Positions 9,335-18,866 of a DNA stretch of 64,000 bases are shown in pieces (the stretch's first letter is position 1; the number at the start of each line of letters is the position of its first letter). The position numbers and the translations under genes are program-made. This stretch comes from JAFGCL01 sp964423835 (GTDB taxonomy: Bacteria > Chloroflexota > Dehalococcoidia > UBA2247 > RBG-13-53-26), in the NCBI GenBank assembly GCA_964423835.1, contig CAYRGJ010000003.1, positions 1-64,000 on the forward strand, written 5' to 3'. A model generated the notes under the pieces. That model was not told the DNA's origin and made no database searches. It worked only from the letters and a program-made list of their open reading frames with translations.

Positions 9335-10834
9335 TCAGCCCATCAATGCACTACGAGCCAGGGCTTTGTCTTGTTCCGAAAAGGCCTTCAGCAGCAGGAG
9401 CATCAGAGCGTACACAACGACTCCAATGATGATGGCTAGAACAACGCCAACGCTTCCCCGAATGGCGGTGTACCTAACACACACAGCCATGGCCAGGGAT
9501 GCGAGCACGACTTTCCACAGAAACCTAATATCCAACGTGGAGCCAACCATCCTTCCCACCCACACTGTGAGTATCAGGGCTAGCATGAAGTACGAAACCA
9601 GCACAGCAATTGCAGCTCCCGCTACTCCAATAGAGGGTATCAGGTACACGCAAAGCCCAACATTCGTCGCAGCAACGACCCCGGTGAACAGCGGTATCCA
9701 CTTGGTCTGTTTGACGAGATAGACCACGTGGATGTTGATCTGCTGCACTCCGACCAACACGGTGGCTACGGCCATCAGACATACCAGACCAGTCCCCACG
9801 GCATATTCGGCAGTGGCAATCAGGCCTAGCAACTGCTGGCTCAGCAAACAGAGTCCCACCGCCGCCGGTATGCCCAGCGCGAGAAACAACTTGGTGGAGT
9901 AAAGGAAGTAACTTCTCACCCTCGATAGCTGGCCCTGCTCCCAAGCCTCTGTCAGAGATGGATACAGAACCATGGCAATAGGTGCAGAGAACAGCAGTAG
10001 CAGATTTGTCAGAGACCATGAAGCAGAAAACACACCCGCGTCAGACAGGCTCATTAGGTGCGTGAGTAGGTACCTGCTGCCGCCCACAATGCTCCACGAC
10101 AGGATCCAATGCGGCATGTTCGGAAGGCTGAATGCAAGGTACTGCCTCAGTCTCTTGATTGTTGGCAGCGGAACGCCCAGTTCTCTCACCGCGAGAGCCA
10201 AGGCCGCCGCCGACCAGAGAAGGCCTACCCCGATGACAGAGCCAAGAACCCATTTCAGATCGTATCGTGCCACAGCCAAGGCCATTATCAAAGCTGCTCT
10301 GGCCGCAGCCTGCGTGGTCTGGAAGATGGCTATACGTCTCATGCGTCTGCTAGCCTGCTGGTAGCACATGAGGTAGGTGAATATGGCCTCCTGCGCTGCC
10401 CAGACGACAGTCATCACAGCGAGCAGGTCATACTGAGGGCTTGAGAAGATGAGACACGACAGGGGCCTCCTCACGAGCAGCGAGGCCAGGACCGCTATGC
10501 CACCGAAGCCAACGACCGGCCATGCCATGGCGGCGAAGGTCTCACGCCTTCTGGCTCGGTCTCCCTCTCCGGCGAGAAACCTTACGAGAGTGATGCCCAG
10601 ATGCAGCACCAAGATCGGGGTCAGGAGGCTCACGGTTGTGCTCGCCTGTGCCCACGCGCCGAATGTCTCAGAGGGGTAGCATTTCGTCAATGCCGGCATT
10701 GTGACTACGCCGACCAGAAGCAGATTCAACGTTTGCGATAGACCAGTCCAGACGAGATCGCGGGTGAACTTGCGGCTGCCAGAGGTCAACGTCAACCCCG
10801 TCCCCCCGTCGCCACAGGATTGTCCTCGGCACAC
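9335..10834 (-). CDS. Wzx-type flippase (polysaccharide biosynthesis protein, MOP superfamily)
   Basis: A 499-residue, roughly 12-14 span membrane protein. The opening FTRDLVWTGLSQTLNLLLVG and the central FSLPNMPHWILSWSIVGGSR, followed by a Tyr-Leu-Leu turn and SWSLTNLLLLFSAPIAMVLY, are typical of Wzx/RfbX exporters that flip undecaprenyl-linked repeat units. The GTG at 10834 adds about 14-20 polar residues; a TTG near 10795 preceded by a G-rich tract may be the real start. It lies upstream of the polymerase-like gene, the usual partner. Confidence 0.85.
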   Translation of the reverse strand: MCRGQSCGDGGTGLTLTSGSRKFTRDLVWTGLSQTLNLLLVGVVTMPALTKCYPSETFGAWAQASTTVSLLTPILVLHLGITLVRFLAGEGDRARRRETFAAMAWPVVGFGGIAVLASLLVRRPLSCLIFSSPQYDLLAVMTVVWAAQEAIFTYLMCYQQASRRMRRIAIFQTTQAAARAALIMALAVARYDLKWVLGSVIGVGLLWSAAALALAVRELGVPLPTIKRLRQYLAFSLPNMPHWILSWSIVGGSRYLLTHLMSLSDAGVFSASWSLTNLLLLFSAPIAMVLYPSLTEAWEQGQLSRVRSYFLYSTKLFLALGIPAAVGLCLLSQQLLGLIATAEYAVGTGLVCLMAVATVLVGVQQINIHVVYLVKQTKWIPLFTGVVAATNVGLCVYLIPSIGVAGAAIAVLVSYFMLALILTVWVGRMVGSTLDIRFLWKVVLASLAMAVCVRYTAIRGSVGVVLAIIIGVVVYALMLLLLKAFSEQDKALARSALMG

Positions 10835-10930
10835 GAGAGGCGCTGTCGTTGGTCAAAGACCGCACCGGTCGGCCGATGCCAGATCACTCTGTCGACTGAG
10901 GGCCTGACGGCCGCTTTGGGACGCCGCAAG

Positions 10931-12279
10931 TCACGCTCCCCAACTGTCGGAAATGATGAATCTATGCTTCCCGGCTCTTGTCGCTGCTATCTCATCGACA
11001 CACTGAACCACGATTTCTGTGTCCTGACCAATATGAGAACGTAGTACGCTGGTGAAATGGTCGGCGTCGGCTTGGCCGTACTCTTCGCCCTTCACCACCT
11101 TCACTAGAAGGCTGTTGCCGGCCGTCTGAACCACCTGATACTGCTTGACATTGCAGCCCCTGAAAACCAGTGTGACTGCCGGACCCGACAATATGACGCC
11201 ATTGTCGAACTTTATGACATCAGTGGTTCTGCCCTCGAGGGAGTCTATCAGCGGGAGACCACGCCCGCATGGACATGGTCTTTCATTGAAGACCGCTCTA
11301 TCACCGACCGCGTATCTGACGAAAGGCATGGCGTAATTGTGCAGGTCCGTGGCCACGACATCACCAGGCGTCCCTGGTGTGGACGGCTGCCCGGCGGCGT
11401 CCACAGACTCAACAATGACCTTCTCGGCTGTGATGTGTAGCCCCTTGTGCATGGCACATTCATACGCCTGCACTCCCCCATCGTTGCAGCCATATTCATC
11501 AAATACGCTGCAGCCGAACTGGCTCTCGATGCTCCGCCTGTGTTCCGGAAGCAGCATCTCGGCTGTAGTGAATACTGCCTTGACCCCTCGCAGGTACAAG
11601 CTCTTCGTCCGGAGGTAGTCCGCGAACACGTACAGAGCAGTCGGGTACCCTCGTATGAATGCCGGCCTGTATCGTGCGATTCTGTCGGCATACAAAGCCA
11701 TTCCATCCTCGGTCATGTGCGCCGCCGAGAGCGGCATTACTCGCTCAGCCGCCAACCGCAACCTCACTCGAAGGGAGGGGGCTTGGACGGGACAAGAGAA
11801 GAGCCCCCCAAGATAACCCTCCTCTCTCCCAGCCTGCATCCGGCCCAGCTCTGGCCTCTGAACGTGGATGCCGTCACCATGGCGAGAGCATCCATTGACG
11901 TGTAGTAGCGCAGCGGTTCCCCAGTTGATCCCGAAGAGGAGTAGGGCCGTGGCCGCCACCTCCGAGCATCACGGGGCATCAGGTCGGTGATGTTGAGGCG
12001 GATCAAGTCCTTGGTGAGGACCGGCAACTTCGGCAGGTCATCAACAGTCGTGATATCCTGCACCGAAAGCCCTCTCTCATCAAAGATGCGACGGTAATAA
12101 GGCACGTTGTTGTAGGCATGGTCAATTAGGGAGCACAGCTTCCGATTTTGCAGTTCGACTAGCTTGTCTCTGGACCACCACTGTGTTCTCTCCAGAGAAG
12201 CCAGATACCCGAGCACGTTCGTCCGCAGAATGGCATCACCAAGCGGATACACTAGGCACCTGGTCAGTACTTCATGCAT
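10931..12279 (-). pseudogene. CapK/PaaK-like adenylate-forming ligase, frameshifted
   Basis: Two overlapping minus-strand frames together make one phenylacetate-CoA-ligase-like (CapK) protein of about 450 residues. The first (from ATG 12279, MHEVLTRCLVYPLGD) has RKLCSLIDHAYNNVPYYRRI and the AMP-binding loop YSSSGSTGEPLRYYTS. The second has MALYADRIARYRPAFIRGYP, FTTAEMLLPEHR, DEYGCNDGG and the late AVGDRAVFNERPCPCGRGLP. The break is in a run of five C (minus strand, about 11776-11780): one extra C would join the frames through KPPPSLRVRLRLAAERV. It could be a genuine recent mutation or a homopolymer error. CapK proteins occur in capsule clusters and may activate an acyl decoration. Confidence 0.75.
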
Positions 12280-12559
12280 GCCAATGGTCTCTTTCCACTC
12301 CGAACCACACCCCTGTGGTGCAATGCAACTGACAGCCACAACGTGATTGGCATAACGGTCAGCGACCAATGCCGATCAGGCCATCACCGACCAGACACAT
12401 CGTCGGACCGAGAGGTGCTCTTGACTGGTGTCACCAGCACTGCAGTCCATTGTCACAGGGGGGCCAGCGGTCGCACGGCCTAATCAACAGCACAGCACCC
12501 TTGCGAACAGGAGATAGCGACCCATCTCCCGCGGCCCCCGCAACGCAGTCGAGCTTCAC

Positions 12560-14185
12560 CTACCTGCCTGTGAAACGCTTGATCACAGCGCGGAGATCCC
12601 GGCCAACTGATGGTGCGGCGTGCTTGCCATTCTTCCAGCCCTCGCTCTCTCCCTCACCGTAATACCCCGACTTCCGGTAGTGATAGTAGTAGGCGCCGCT
12701 GCCTTCCTTCTCCGTCCGGTTCAGCACCACGCCAAGGACATTGGCGTTGCCCTTGAGGAGCATCTCCTTGGTCTCTGCCAGCGCCTCCGGTTTCGTGGCG
12801 CCGGAGTTGACTACCAGGATCACGCCATCGACCTTGGGGGCCAGGATGGTGGCATCGGCCACTGCCAGTACCGGCGCCGAATCGAAGAGGACAACATCCG
12901 CCTCATTTTTCAGCTTGTCGATCAGGTACGTCACCCGGGTTGACCCCAGGAGATCGGCCGGATTGCTGGGCGAAGGTCCGGCCGCTAGAACCTTCAGGTT
13001 TTCTACCCTGTTGCCTTTGAGATACCCCGCTACATCGGGGTTCTGCGCCAGCAGCAGGTTGCTGAAACCGATGTCATTGGGCAGCTCGAACAGGCCGTGC
13101 AGCGTGCTCCGCCTGAGGTCGGTGTCCACCACGATGACCTTCTTCCCGCTCTGGGCCAGGCTCACCGCCAGGTTGGCCAGCACCGAGGTTTTGCCCTCCG
13201 CCGGTCCCGGGGCGGTCACCATGAGGGTCCGCGCCGGCTTGTCCAGCGTGGCGAACTGCAGGTTGGTCCGCAGCATGCGGAAGGCCTCCGACACTGAGCT
13301 CCGCGGGTGCGACTCCGCTATCAGCCCCCCCTTGACATCCGACCTGGTCTTGAACCTGGGTATGGCACCCAGGATGGAGAGGCCGGTGAGGACGCTGACG
13401 TCCTCGGCCGTCTTGACGGAACGGTCCCCGTACTCTTTCAGGAATACCCCGCCGGTGACGGCCATGAGCCCCAGGATGCAGGCCAGGGCCACGTGCTGCA
13501 GGGTCTTCGGGCTGTACGGCGAGCCCGGCAGGGTGGCGGACTCACCGACGCTGATCCCGCCAGCTGCCATCGCTTGGGCCAGCTCGGTATTCCACAGGGT
13601 GCGCTGCGTCTTCAGGCTGTCCAGGTCGTTCTCCAGACTGGCCAAGTCGTCGGCTTCTGCCTCGGTAAGCCCGCCAGAGACCTCCTTCGCTCTTAGCTGC
13701 TCGATTTGTGAGCCGGTCTCGTTGATCTCGGTCTGAATCTGGGCCAGGAACTGCTGGGCCGCCGCCTGCACGCTCTCGCGGTTCTGTTGGATGTACACCG
13801 CCACCGTGGTGTTCGCTATCTCCTGCGCCACGGCGGGATCGGTGTCATCGGCCGAGACCTTTATCAGGGGAGAGTTGACCGAGGTGTGGGTGCCGATCCT
13901 CCCGCGCAATTGCGAGGTCGAGTACGGCAGGTCGATCTGGGCGATCACTGCATCCATTACCGATTCCTTGCGCATCAGCTCAGCATGGGCCACCACTGCG
14001 GGCTGGCTGTAGTCATATCCAGGGATGGGATTGGCAGTGTCGTGGACCACCACCGTGGCCGTGGCCCGGTACATGGGCTGGATCCGGCTGCTGACGATGT
14101 AGGCCACGATTCCTGCAATAACGACACCGATGGCAATAAGCCAGGCCCACTTCCGAATGACAGCCAAGTAGCGGCGCAACTCCAT
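12560..14185 (-). CDS. Wzz/BY-kinase fusion: chain-length determinant with tyrosine autokinase
   Basis: 541 residues. The N-terminus (about 1-230) is a Wzz domain with two membrane spans (AWLIAIGVVIAGIVAYIVSS and VALACILGLMAVTGGVFLKE) and a periplasmic coiled-coil-prone segment. The C-terminus is a bacterial tyrosine kinase: Walker A in VTAPGPAEGKTSVLANLAVS, Walker A' in VIVVDTDLRRS, Walker B in VVLFDSAPVLAVADAT, and a tyrosine cluster YYYHYRKSGYYGE for autophosphorylation. It controls chain length and export of the polysaccharide made by the genes downstream. ATG 14185 follows AAGGA; GTG 14188 is an alternative. First gene of the minus-strand exopolysaccharide series. Confidence 0.92.
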   Translation of the reverse strand: MELRRYLAVIRKWAWLIAIGVVIAGIVAYIVSSRIQPMYRATATVVVHDTANPIPGYDYSQPAVVAHAELMRKESVMDAVIAQIDLPYSTSQLRGRIGTHTSVNSPLIKVSADDTDPAVAQEIANTTVAVYIQQNRESVQAAAQQFLAQIQTEINETGSQIEQLRAKEVSGGLTEAEADDLASLENDLDSLKTQRTLWNTELAQAMAAGGISVGESATLPGSPYSPKTLQHVALACILGLMAVTGGVFLKEYGDRSVKTAEDVSVLTGLSILGAIPRFKTRSDVKGGLIAESHPRSSVSEAFRMLRTNLQFATLDKPARTLMVTAPGPAEGKTSVLANLAVSLAQSGKKVIVVDTDLRRSTLHGLFELPNDIGFSNLLLAQNPDVAGYLKGNRVENLKVLAAGPSPSNPADLLGSTRVTYLIDKLKNEADVVLFDSAPVLAVADATILAPKVDGVILVVNSGATKPEALAETKEMLLKGNANVLGVVLNRTEKEGSGAYYYHYRKSGYYGEGESEGWKNGKHAAPSVGRDLRAVIKRFTGR

Positions 14186-14459
14186 CACTCACGTCCTTCC
14201 ATGATCGACAACAGGAGAACGTTTCCCCCCGGCCTTCCCCTGTCGTTCGGCGAGTAGATTATAGACATGACGCCGGTGCCGTGCAACGTCATCACATGTT
14301 AATCAGGTCAGATAGCCCTGAACGAACCATGCCACCGGATGCCTGTTGACAAGAGTCCTCCACCCGTCATCACCACCTGGGAAGCCGCTCCCGGGGCCTG
14401 ACCAGAGAAACCAAGGTCGCCGCCCGAGTGCATTCCTGATGTCTGCCTGAACCAGGGAC

Positions 14460-14567
14460 CTAGATCATCTGGGCCGGAATGGTGTGCCGGCCGCCTTTGA
14501 TGGTCTTATGGCCGTCCTCGCTCTGCTGCGGAACGGCCTCAGTCTTCTCTTCGTCTTGGTCAGCCAT
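14460..14567 (-). CDS. 35-aa orphan peptide with C-terminal TIPAQMI
   Basis: Minus-strand frame of 35 codons beginning MADQDEEKTEAVPQQ and ending GGRHTIPAQMI. Highly polar, with no signal peptide or membrane span. It is annotated because a second, unlinked peptide (52796-52900) has the same size, the same MA(D/E) start and the same TIPAQM end followed by one hydrophobic residue. GGAG sits three bases before ATG 14567, which is close; ATG 14576 is in frame and adds MEN. It stands alone, about 270 bp upstream of the BY-kinase gene and 270 bp downstream of lepB. Function unknown; a conserved C-terminal tail suggests recognition by a protease, modifying enzyme or partner protein (inference). Confidence 0.6.
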   Translation of the reverse strand: MADQDEEKTEAVPQQSEDGHKTIKGGRHTIPAQMI

Positions 14568-14833
14568 GTTCTCCATCCGGCACGGGCCCCGGCACGCCGC
14601 ATTCAAGCAACGCAAACAGATGACAGCCTACCACACGGGCCGCAGTGCCTGTCAACCCGACACTATACAATGTTATAAGTAGTTGATGATTAGGCGCGGC
14701 CGAATGCGAAGCCGCATTGGGCAGGCAAGCGCGTCACAGATGGACCCGGCCACGACCGACACGCCTGCGGCGTCTGGGTCCGCCTCACCTGCCGGACAGG
14801 AACCAATGGCGCCCGATCCCGGCCGTACGCCGT

Positions 14834-15394
14834 CTAACCCCCGTCCAGCTTCCAGGCGTACCCCGGCGCCAGCCCCCACCGCGACGGCGGCCAGTAGCGC
14901 AGCCGGGCCCGGCCCACGATGTCGCTCTCGGGGACGAAGGGGTCGGTCCAGACGCTGGAGTCCGAGCTGACGTCCCGGTTGTCGCCCAGGACGAAGTAGC
15001 TGCCCGGCGGCACGGACCAGGTGCCGTCGTGGGAAGCCGGCATCGCCGGTTTCTCCTCCAGCCGCAGGAGGCTGCCGCTGCCCTTCTGCTGTATGTAGAC
15101 CTGGCCGTCCGAGATGCGGACCGTCTCCCCCGGGAGGCCGATGACCCGCTTGATGTAGGGGTTGGGCGCGTTCGGAGCGGCGCTCTCCGGGGGCCAGAGG
15201 ACCACCACCTCGCCCCGGGCGGGGTCGCTCCAGCGGTAGCTCACCTTGTCCACCACTATCCAGTCGGCGGGCTGAAAGGCCGGCGTCATGCTCACCTGCA
15301 GTATGCGGTAGGCCCCGGTAGTCGTCTGCAGTGCCCCGAAGAGCAGCACGAATATGATGAGCACGATGACGACATCGCGCAGCCGGATCTTCAT
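14834..15394 (-). CDS. lepB: signal peptidase I
   Basis: 186 residues, a compact single-anchor type. An N-terminal membrane span (VVIVLIIFVLLFGALQTTTG) precedes box B with the catalytic serine in YRILQVSMTPAFQPADWIVV. The catalytic lysine lies in PYIKRVIGLPGETVRI, and box E is SYFVLGDNRDVSSDSSVW. It removes signal peptides from secreted proteins at the outer face of the membrane; many exported proteins in this window would be clients. ATG 15394 has a G-rich ribosome site upstream. Confidence 0.93.
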   Translation of the reverse strand: MKIRLRDVVIVLIIFVLLFGALQTTTGAYRILQVSMTPAFQPADWIVVDKVSYRWSDPARGEVVVLWPPESAAPNAPNPYIKRVIGLPGETVRISDGQVYIQQKGSGSLLRLEEKPAMPASHDGTWSVPPGSYFVLGDNRDVSSDSSVWTDPFVPESDIVGRARLRYWPPSRWGLAPGYAWKLDGG

Positions 15395-15493
15395 TATGTG
15401 AACTTGCCCCCCTGCTCGATTATAGACCTGTCCCGCCCCACGTCCAAGGCAGTCAGCAGCGCCGCATCAGGAGCCCGGGGACCGGGGCCAGGG

Positions 15494-17509
15494 CTAGTCC
15501 AGCTTCAGGGCCAGGTCATCCGCCGACAGCCATCGCGCCCCCCAGACGGCCACCAGGTCGGTGATGGAGGCCGCGTCGGGCGGCTCGCGGGCAGCAGGAG
15601 GGATGAAGCTGAGGTAGTTCGTGATCAAGGGGTAGTAGGCGTCCCACTCGGCGGTGGTTATAAGCTGGCTCATGGTCAGCCGCACCGGCGTCACCCTCAC
15701 AATCACCTTGGCCCCGGGACCAAGCAGGACGGTGGAGAGCGGCGGGGAGAACACCTCCCCGGCCACCACCACCAGCAGGTCGCTGCCCTCCTTCAGGACC
15801 AGGAAGGCCATGCCGGGCGGGATTTGGACGCTGCCCGCGCTCAGGGGCCCGGCCAGCAGCAGTAACACCGGCGCCTCGACGGGGACGTAGTGGCCCCAGA
15901 ACACTTCCCGGTGGCCAGACAGGTCCGCCAGGGTCACGGCGCCGGACGCGCTCCGCTTGAACTGGAAGACCTCTTCGAAGGGCCCCGCGGCGTCGTACGC
16001 CCTCAGGGTCAGGCGATGGTACCCCTCTGCCAGCGGTGAGGTGTCCCAGGAGGCCTGGGCCACCGCCCAGGGCCGGCCCCCGCTGGTGTCCAGGGTGACG
16101 GGCAGGGTCTGGTTGTCGTCCACCGTGCAGGTGACGCTGGTGATGCCGGCGGCTGTCCCCCCGGCGGTGGCCGTCCCGCCGGCCACGCTGGCGGACGTCC
16201 CGCCGGGGCCGTAGCGGCCGAAGATGCTGGCGGCCAGGTCCACCCGGCCGTCGAGCAGGGGCGACAGCCCGAAGTCCACCGCCCTCTGCTCCCCCGTCCC
16301 CACGTAGAGCGATTCCACGCCGTCCGCTGCAGTGGCGGGGCACGAGACCAGGCGGTAGCCCTGCGGCTTCCCGTCCGGGTTGGGCCCCCGCCACCACTCG
16401 CCGGAGACGGCGGGGGTGATCTGTTCGGAGATCCCGCCGGAAACCCCCGGCGCTCCGGCGGCGAACTCCAACCTGACCCCCTGGTGCAGGTGCCCGCAGA
16501 AGAGGCTGGCGGAGCGCCCCTGCAGCAGCTCCCGGAAAGCGTCCCGGTTGGCCCAGCTGGTGGTGGGCTCATGGTAGAAGACCAGCAGCGGGGCCTGGTC
16601 CCGGCAGGACAGGTCGTCCTCCAGCCACCCCATCTGGGCCGCGGAGAGGCGGTAGACCTCCTTGCCGTTCTCCATGTCGTTGGGGTCCAGGACGATGCAG
16701 TGGTACCGCCCCCAGTCGAACGAATAGTATGAAGGCCCGAACCGGCTGACGAAGGTCCCCTTCCCGTATCCCGGATCCGCGGCGGATGCCGCCGCGCTGG
16801 CGTCCGTGCGATGTATCCCCACCACATCGTGGTTCCCCACCGCCTGGTAAACGGGCATGGTGAGGATGGAGGTGAAGTCCTCGTAGACGTCGAACCAGCC
16901 CCGGGCCGTGGCCATGGTGGCGTCGTTCCCGTCCACGATGAGGTCCCCGGTGGCGATGACGAAGGCCGGGGAGAGCGTATTAAGCTCGGCGGCCAGCCCG
17001 GCCAGGGCGGCGGCCTGCTCCTGGCCGGCGTGCAGGTCGCTCATCTGCACGAAGGTGAAGCCGGAGCTGCCCGCGAGGCCCTTTGCCGGGTCCGGCTTCA
17101 ACCCGAAGTCCACATTGTCGCTCGAAGGGGGCGCGTACCAGGGCCCAGTGCTGGCCCGGCCCCCCGGCACCGTCACGAAGAGGAGGGAGTTGTCGGAGGG
17201 CAGGTTATAGACCCCGGCGTTGTCCGTCGGCCGGCAGGCGATGGCGTTGGACACCGGCACGTCCGCCAGGCCCGGCTCGCCGGCATCCCGGAGGCCGTTG
17301 CCATTGGCGTCATCGAACACCACCCCGAACAGCCCCTGGGGGAACTCCGGCCCGGCAGGCTCGCCCGGAACGGGCTCCCCGGGCTCCGGCCCCGTCGGCT
17401 CGGTGTTGTTGTCATCACCGCCCGGCCCCGATCCGTCCCCGGCGCAGCCGGCCACGACCGGCACCAGGGCCAGAACCAGCAGCAGGAGTAGAATGATCGC
17501 TCTTCGCAC
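15494..17509 (-). CDS. secreted calcineurin-like metallophosphoesterase lipoprotein
   Basis: 671 residues from GTG 17509. The start was chosen because it gives a clean lipoprotein signal, VRRAIILLLLLVLALVPVVA ending in a GC lipobox. After a Pro/Glu/Gly linker comes an SdrD-B-like segment (GVVFDDANGNGLRDAGEPGL), then the phosphoesterase core with all metal ligands in order: FVQMSDLHAGQ, IATGDLIVDGND, QAVGNHDVVG, LVFYHEPTTS and LFCGHLHQGVRLE. Two beta-rich domains follow. Family members hydrolyse phosphomonoesters or diesters; the substrate is unknown. Downstream of the LOG-like gene, separated by one copy of the dispersed repeat. Confidence 0.85.
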   Translation of the reverse strand: MRRAIILLLLLVLALVPVVAGCAGDGSGPGGDDNNTEPTGPEPGEPVPGEPAGPEFPQGLFGVVFDDANGNGLRDAGEPGLADVPVSNAIACRPTDNAGVYNLPSDNSLLFVTVPGGRASTGPWYAPPSSDNVDFGLKPDPAKGLAGSSGFTFVQMSDLHAGQEQAAALAGLAAELNTLSPAFVIATGDLIVDGNDATMATARGWFDVYEDFTSILTMPVYQAVGNHDVVGIHRTDASAAASAADPGYGKGTFVSRFGPSYYSFDWGRYHCIVLDPNDMENGKEVYRLSAAQMGWLEDDLSCRDQAPLLVFYHEPTTSWANRDAFRELLQGRSASLFCGHLHQGVRLEFAAGAPGVSGGISEQITPAVSGEWWRGPNPDGKPQGYRLVSCPATAADGVESLYVGTGEQRAVDFGLSPLLDGRVDLAASIFGRYGPGGTSASVAGGTATAGGTAAGITSVTCTVDDNQTLPVTLDTSGGRPWAVAQASWDTSPLAEGYHRLTLRAYDAAGPFEEVFQFKRSASGAVTLADLSGHREVFWGHYVPVEAPVLLLLAGPLSAGSVQIPPGMAFLVLKEGSDLLVVVAGEVFSPPLSTVLLGPGAKVIVRVTPVRLTMSQLITTAEWDAYYPLITNYLSFIPPAAREPPDAASITDLVAVWGARWLSADDLALKLD

Positions 17510-17634
17510 CGCCTCACCCCTGACGTCCGGCAGTCGCCGCACCGGTGCGCCAGCCCCCGGTGGCAGCCTCCGGGCGCGCGACGGCGCCGTCTGGATCAAT
17601 GATAGCACAGGGCCGTCAAGGCCGAGGCCGTGTC

Positions 17635-17692
17635 GGTAACACCGCCATTGAGGCAACGATACAGACTTGGGGGGAGGGGAAGGATACCACCG
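17635..17692 (+). repeat. dispersed intergenic repeat, copy a
   Basis: Contains GGTAAC (17635), then TGAGGCAACGATAC at 17649-17662 and a trailing AAGGATACCACCGGC. Same order of blocks as the copies at 20.9, 22.4-22.9 and 36.1-36.5 kb. Lies in the short gap between the LOG-like gene and the phosphoesterase gene. Confidence 0.65.
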
Positions 17693-17741
17693 GCTGGCGC
17701 TGACCCCACCGTCGGGCCGCCGGCCCCGCCGGCAGACCGCC

Positions 17742-18866
17742 CTACCGGCGCTTCGCGCCAGCCGCGGCCGGCTCCCGGGCCGCGCTGCCGCAGGCCGGAC
17801 CGGGCCGCCCGGCTGCCGCGCCCAGGCTGTTCACCATCAGTACCAGCTCGTTGAGGCGGCCGGCGTGCTTGCGGTTGTAGGGGAAAACGATCCGGGGCCG
17901 CGACAGCAGCGCCGCCTCATCCTCTTCCTCCGCCAGCGCCGAGGTCCGCGAGATCTCCCGGCCGCCCACCAGGTCGGGGAAGGCCTCGTTCAGCTCCCGG
18001 ATGGCCGCGTCGGAGAGCTCCCGCTCCAGCCTGATGACCAGGCGGTCCCCCACCTGGCGCATCGAGTGATAGGTGGAGTAGTAGGCCATGATCCAGTCCC
18101 GGGCCTCCTCGGCCGAGTGGAAGATGCGGTAGAAGCTCAGGTCCTCCCGGGAGACGAAGCCCCGGGCCAGCAGGTGCTGCCGCACGAACCGGTCCCAGCT
18201 CTCCCAGTAGTCCTCGCCGGGCAGCTCCAGCATCGCCACCGGCACGGGCGGCGCCTTCCCTGTCTGCAGCAGGGTCAGCACCTCGAAGCCCTCGTCGTGG
18301 GTGCCGAACCCGCCGGGGAACAGGGCGATGGCGTCGGCCTCCATCACGAAGAATATCTTGCGGGTGAAGAAGTACTTGAAGCGCACCAGCTTGGGGTCAT
18401 TCTCGATGATCTTGGACGGGCTGTTCTCGAAGGGCAGCAGCAGCTTCACCCCGAAGCTGTTCTCCGCCCCCGCCCCCTCGATGCCGGCCTTCATGATGCC
18501 CTCGGCCGCCCCGGTGATCACCATGTAGCCGCTCTGCGCCAGCAGGCGGCCCATCTTCACCGCCAGCTCGTAGTCCGGGGCCCCTTCCGCCGTCCGCGCC
18601 GACCCGAAGATGGACACCTTCCGGACATGGCGGTAGGGCTTGAAGACGCAGGCCGCGTGCCGGAAGTCGGCCACCGACCGGCTGATGATCTTCAGATCCA
18701 GGATGTCCAGCCCATCCCGCCGGCACTTCAGGGCGTTGAGCACCATGTCCCGGTAGAGCAGGGACCGCAGCCCCCGGTCATCGTCAAGGAGCACGTCCCG
18801 GGCCGCCTGGACCGCGTCCTCGATCTCCAGGCCTTCCAGCCGGCTATTTCCGAATTTGGACCTCAT
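17742..18866 (-). CDS. LOG-family (lysine-decarboxylase-like, TIGR00730-type) protein
   Basis: 374 residues from ATG 18866 (MRSKFGNSRLEGLEIEDAVQ). The Rossmann core has VSIFGSARTAEGAPDYELAV, YMVITGAAEGIMKAGIEGAG and the signature FPGGFGTHDEGFEVL (PGGxGTxxE). Family members with this motif are nucleotide 5'-monophosphate phosphoribohydrolases or of unknown function. The protein is longer than a minimal LOG (about 190 residues), with N- and C-terminal extensions like those of the long PpnN-type group. The start lies inside the end of the chemoreceptor gene (23-base overlap), suggesting translational coupling. A longer arginine-rich frame upstream is only the chemoreceptor read in another frame. 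Confidence 0.8.
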   Translation of the reverse strand: MRSKFGNSRLEGLEIEDAVQAARDVLLDDDRGLRSLLYRDMVLNALKCRRDGLDILDLKIISRSVADFRHAACVFKPYRHVRKVSIFGSARTAEGAPDYELAVKMGRLLAQSGYMVITGAAEGIMKAGIEGAGAENSFGVKLLLPFENSPSKIIENDPKLVRFKYFFTRKIFFVMEADAIALFPGGFGTHDEGFEVLTLLQTGKAPPVPVAMLELPGEDYWESWDRFVRQHLLARGFVSREDLSFYRIFHSAEEARDWIMAYYSTYHSMRQVGDRLVIRLERELSDAAIRELNEAFPDLVGGREISRTSALAEEEDEAALLSRPRIVFPYNRKHAGRLNELVLMVNSLGAAAGRPGPACGSAAREPAAAGAKRR

